Notes under the pieces: generated by a model
Told to the model about the DNA's origin: nothing
What the model saw: the letters and a program-made list of their open reading frames with translations, nothing else
Databases searched by the model: none
Shown here: positions 34,380 through 35,547 of the stretch, one piece after another
Layout of the letters: every line of letters begins with the position of its first letter
Numbering within the stretch: the stretch's first letter is position 1
Source: Rhodococcus erythropolis NBRC 15567
Lineage (GTDB): Bacteria; Actinomycetota; Actinomycetes; Mycobacteriales; Mycobacteriaceae
NCBI RefSeq assembly: GCF_001552595.1
Contig: NZ_BCRM01000031.1
Coordinates: 1 to 35,547, forward strand
Length of the DNA stretch: 35,547 bases
Reading direction: 5' to 3'
Translations under genes and position numbers: made by a program

Positions 34380-35447
34380 TCACTCGATCTCCGGGGCTTC
34401 CGCCCAGATGTCCATCGGTACGACCCCGGCGCTCTTGCCTTCGTCATCGAGAAGTCGGCCCACCCTCTTCATCGATCGCAGCACCACTGACCTGTTCAGC
34501 ACCACCAGGCCCGGTGCCTCTTGTGCGAGTTGTACTTCGGTAATGGGAGTTTCGCGAAGGGAGTGTGCGGCGATCGCGAGCAGTGTGTTGGCGCGTCCAC
34601 CGGATATCCGCATGCACACTCGTGTTCCAGGCACTCGCTCCACCAGAGCACGAATCGTCGACCGGTCCGTGGGATCGACATATCCCCACACCCAGGTCAC
34701 GAGGGGCCAGCCGGACAGCGGTAGAGACACGTCGCAGCGGAACACAATTTGGTTGCGCGACGTCAGTTCGGCAAGTCGCCGCCTGACCGTACTTTCGCTG
34801 AGGCCGGTACCGACCGTGAGCTCGGCAATCGAGGATCGACCGTCCTCGCCCAGCTTCAATATCAATTGGCGGTCGACCGCGTCGAAAGTCTTCCCGTGAT
34901 GGCGCTGATCCGTCGGAGCATATTTGTAGCGCACAGGCCGGTCTGTCATCACCGCCCGCTGCGTGGCATCGAGTACCTGCAATTTCCAGTCGTCTCCGAT
35001 CGCGAAGACCTCGGTGACGAGGTGCGCACGCGAACTGACGATCCCGGGCACCGACGCGAGTGAGCGAAGCAGGAAACGCGACAGGAAAGCCATGTCTCTG
35101 ACCTCGACGAGAAGAGTCAAGTCGCCTGGGCCGCTAGTGTGTTCGACGCTCAGAACCTGCGGCCAGCGGGCAAGACGTTCCGCAATCGCCAAGGCGTTCG
35201 AAGTCGTACAGTCGACTTCCACGAAAGCCAGACACGATTCCGGACGGCCGTGGCCAGTTGCCCTCGCGGAGACCCAGGCGGTGCCGGAGTCCTGTAGCCG
35301 TTGCCAGCGGCGCGCGACGGTAACCGGATCAACTTTGAGCGCGTCACCAACCGTGCGCCACGACGCTCGCGGGTCGAGTTGCAGGCAATTGATCAGGGCG
35401 AGGTCGACGTCGTCGAGCACGGCGGAATCCTGCGTTTCTTCGATCAT
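34380..35447 (-). CDS. Double-length Lrp/AsnC-family regulator
   Basis: This 355-residue protein is built from two Lrp-like blocks. The first has an HTH at about 15-60 (LDDVDLALINCLQLDPRASW, VDPVTVARRWQRLQDSG) and a RAM-type domain (LAFVEVDC, HTSGPGDLTLLVEV). The second has an HTH at about 190-235 (FDAVDRQLILKLGEDGRSSI, LSESTVRRRLAELTSR) and a second RAM region. Normal Lrp proteins are about 150 residues and dimerise; one chain here provides both halves. The ligand, probably an amino acid, is unknown. The start is uncertain: ATG 35447 is preferred because a hairpin lies 13-41 bp before the longest possible start (35495), and GATACT six bases ahead would suit a leaderless message. Confidence 0.85.
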   Translation of the reverse strand: MIEETQDSAVLDDVDLALINCLQLDPRASWRTVGDALKVDPVTVARRWQRLQDSGTAWVSARATGHGRPESCLAFVEVDCTTSNALAIAERLARWPQVLSVEHTSGPGDLTLLVEVRDMAFLSRFLLRSLASVPGIVSSRAHLVTEVFAIGDDWKLQVLDATQRAVMTDRPVRYKYAPTDQRHHGKTFDAVDRQLILKLGEDGRSSIAELTVGTGLSESTVRRRLAELTSRNQIVFRCDVSLPLSGWPLVTWVWGYVDPTDRSTIRALVERVPGTRVCMRISGGRANTLLAIAAHSLRETPITEVQLAQEAPGLVVLNRSVVLRSMKRVGRLLDDEGKSAGVVPMDIWAEAPEIE

Positions 35448-35507
35448 GTTGCAAGTATCGTGCATCTTCATTGTGTCTGGGATCACTTCATTCATGCTCG
35501 AAGGGCA

Positions 35508-35536
35508 GAACGCGGTGGCAAGTGCCCACCGCGTTC
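35508..35536. terminator. Inverted repeat at right edge, possible terminator
   Basis: GAACGCGGTGG (35508-35518) and CCACCGCGTTC (35526-35536) form a perfect 11-bp stem around a 7-nt loop. It lies just upstream of the Lrp gene and probably ends a gene lying to the right of the window. No T-tract is visible. Confidence 0.55.
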
Positions 35537-35547
35537 GTGCTGTGAAA

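Overview
The window looks like a chromosomal segment of a high-GC actinobacterium of the Mycobacteriales, most likely Rhodococcus (possibly the R. erythropolis / R. qingshengii group). The basis is the high GC content, the many GTG/TTG starts, likely leaderless starts, and families such as an MmpL-like transporter, a TIGR03086 protein, Pro-Gly-rich RDD and DUF4190 membrane proteins, and a two-block Lrp regulator. The genus is inferred; no rRNA or other marker gene is present. I count 29 protein genes and see no tRNA, rRNA, CRISPR array or insertion sequence.

Region 1 (1-7601) is signalling and efflux. A partial membrane protein runs off the left edge and is probably the sensor half of a diguanylate cyclase. 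It is divergent from a TetR regulator whose upstream DNA carries two perfect 16-bp palindromes, followed by an MmpL/RND transporter and a strong terminator. Two overlapping genes then encode a heterodimeric ABC exporter with one consensus and one degenerate ATP site.

Region 2 (7602-26523) is a surface or secreted polysaccharide locus of about 19 kb, laid out as short blocks on both strands. It holds four glycosyltransferases, a CDP-alcohol phosphotransferase, a Wzz-like protein with a kinase-like domain lacking its P-loop, an O-antigen ligase/polymerase-type protein, a flippase fused to a Wzz domain, two secreted proteins (a beta-helix protein and a 1094-residue propeller/LamG/PKD protein), a GDPD-like lipoprotein that has lost key catalytic residues, a second lipoprotein, a TagD-like cytidylyltransferase and a UDP-glucose dehydrogenase. 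The combination suggests a uronic-acid-containing glycan, possibly with a phosphodiester-linked alcohol. No initiating phosphoglycosyltransferase lies inside the window.

Region 3 (26592-35547) is mostly housekeeping. It carries three queuosine-tRNA functions: a divergent Tgt, a YhhQ-type precursor transporter, and about 3.6 kb further on GluQ-RS, which modifies queuosine on tRNA-Asp. Between them are three neighbouring membrane proteins with Pro/Gly/Gln/Tyr-rich N-terminal tails, two of which share an almost identical head, and a stand-alone EAL phosphodiesterase. A hairpin downstream of the transporter gene contains a near-perfect parS sequence. The right end has a TetR regulator, a TIGR03086 protein and a double-length Lrp/AsnC regulator.
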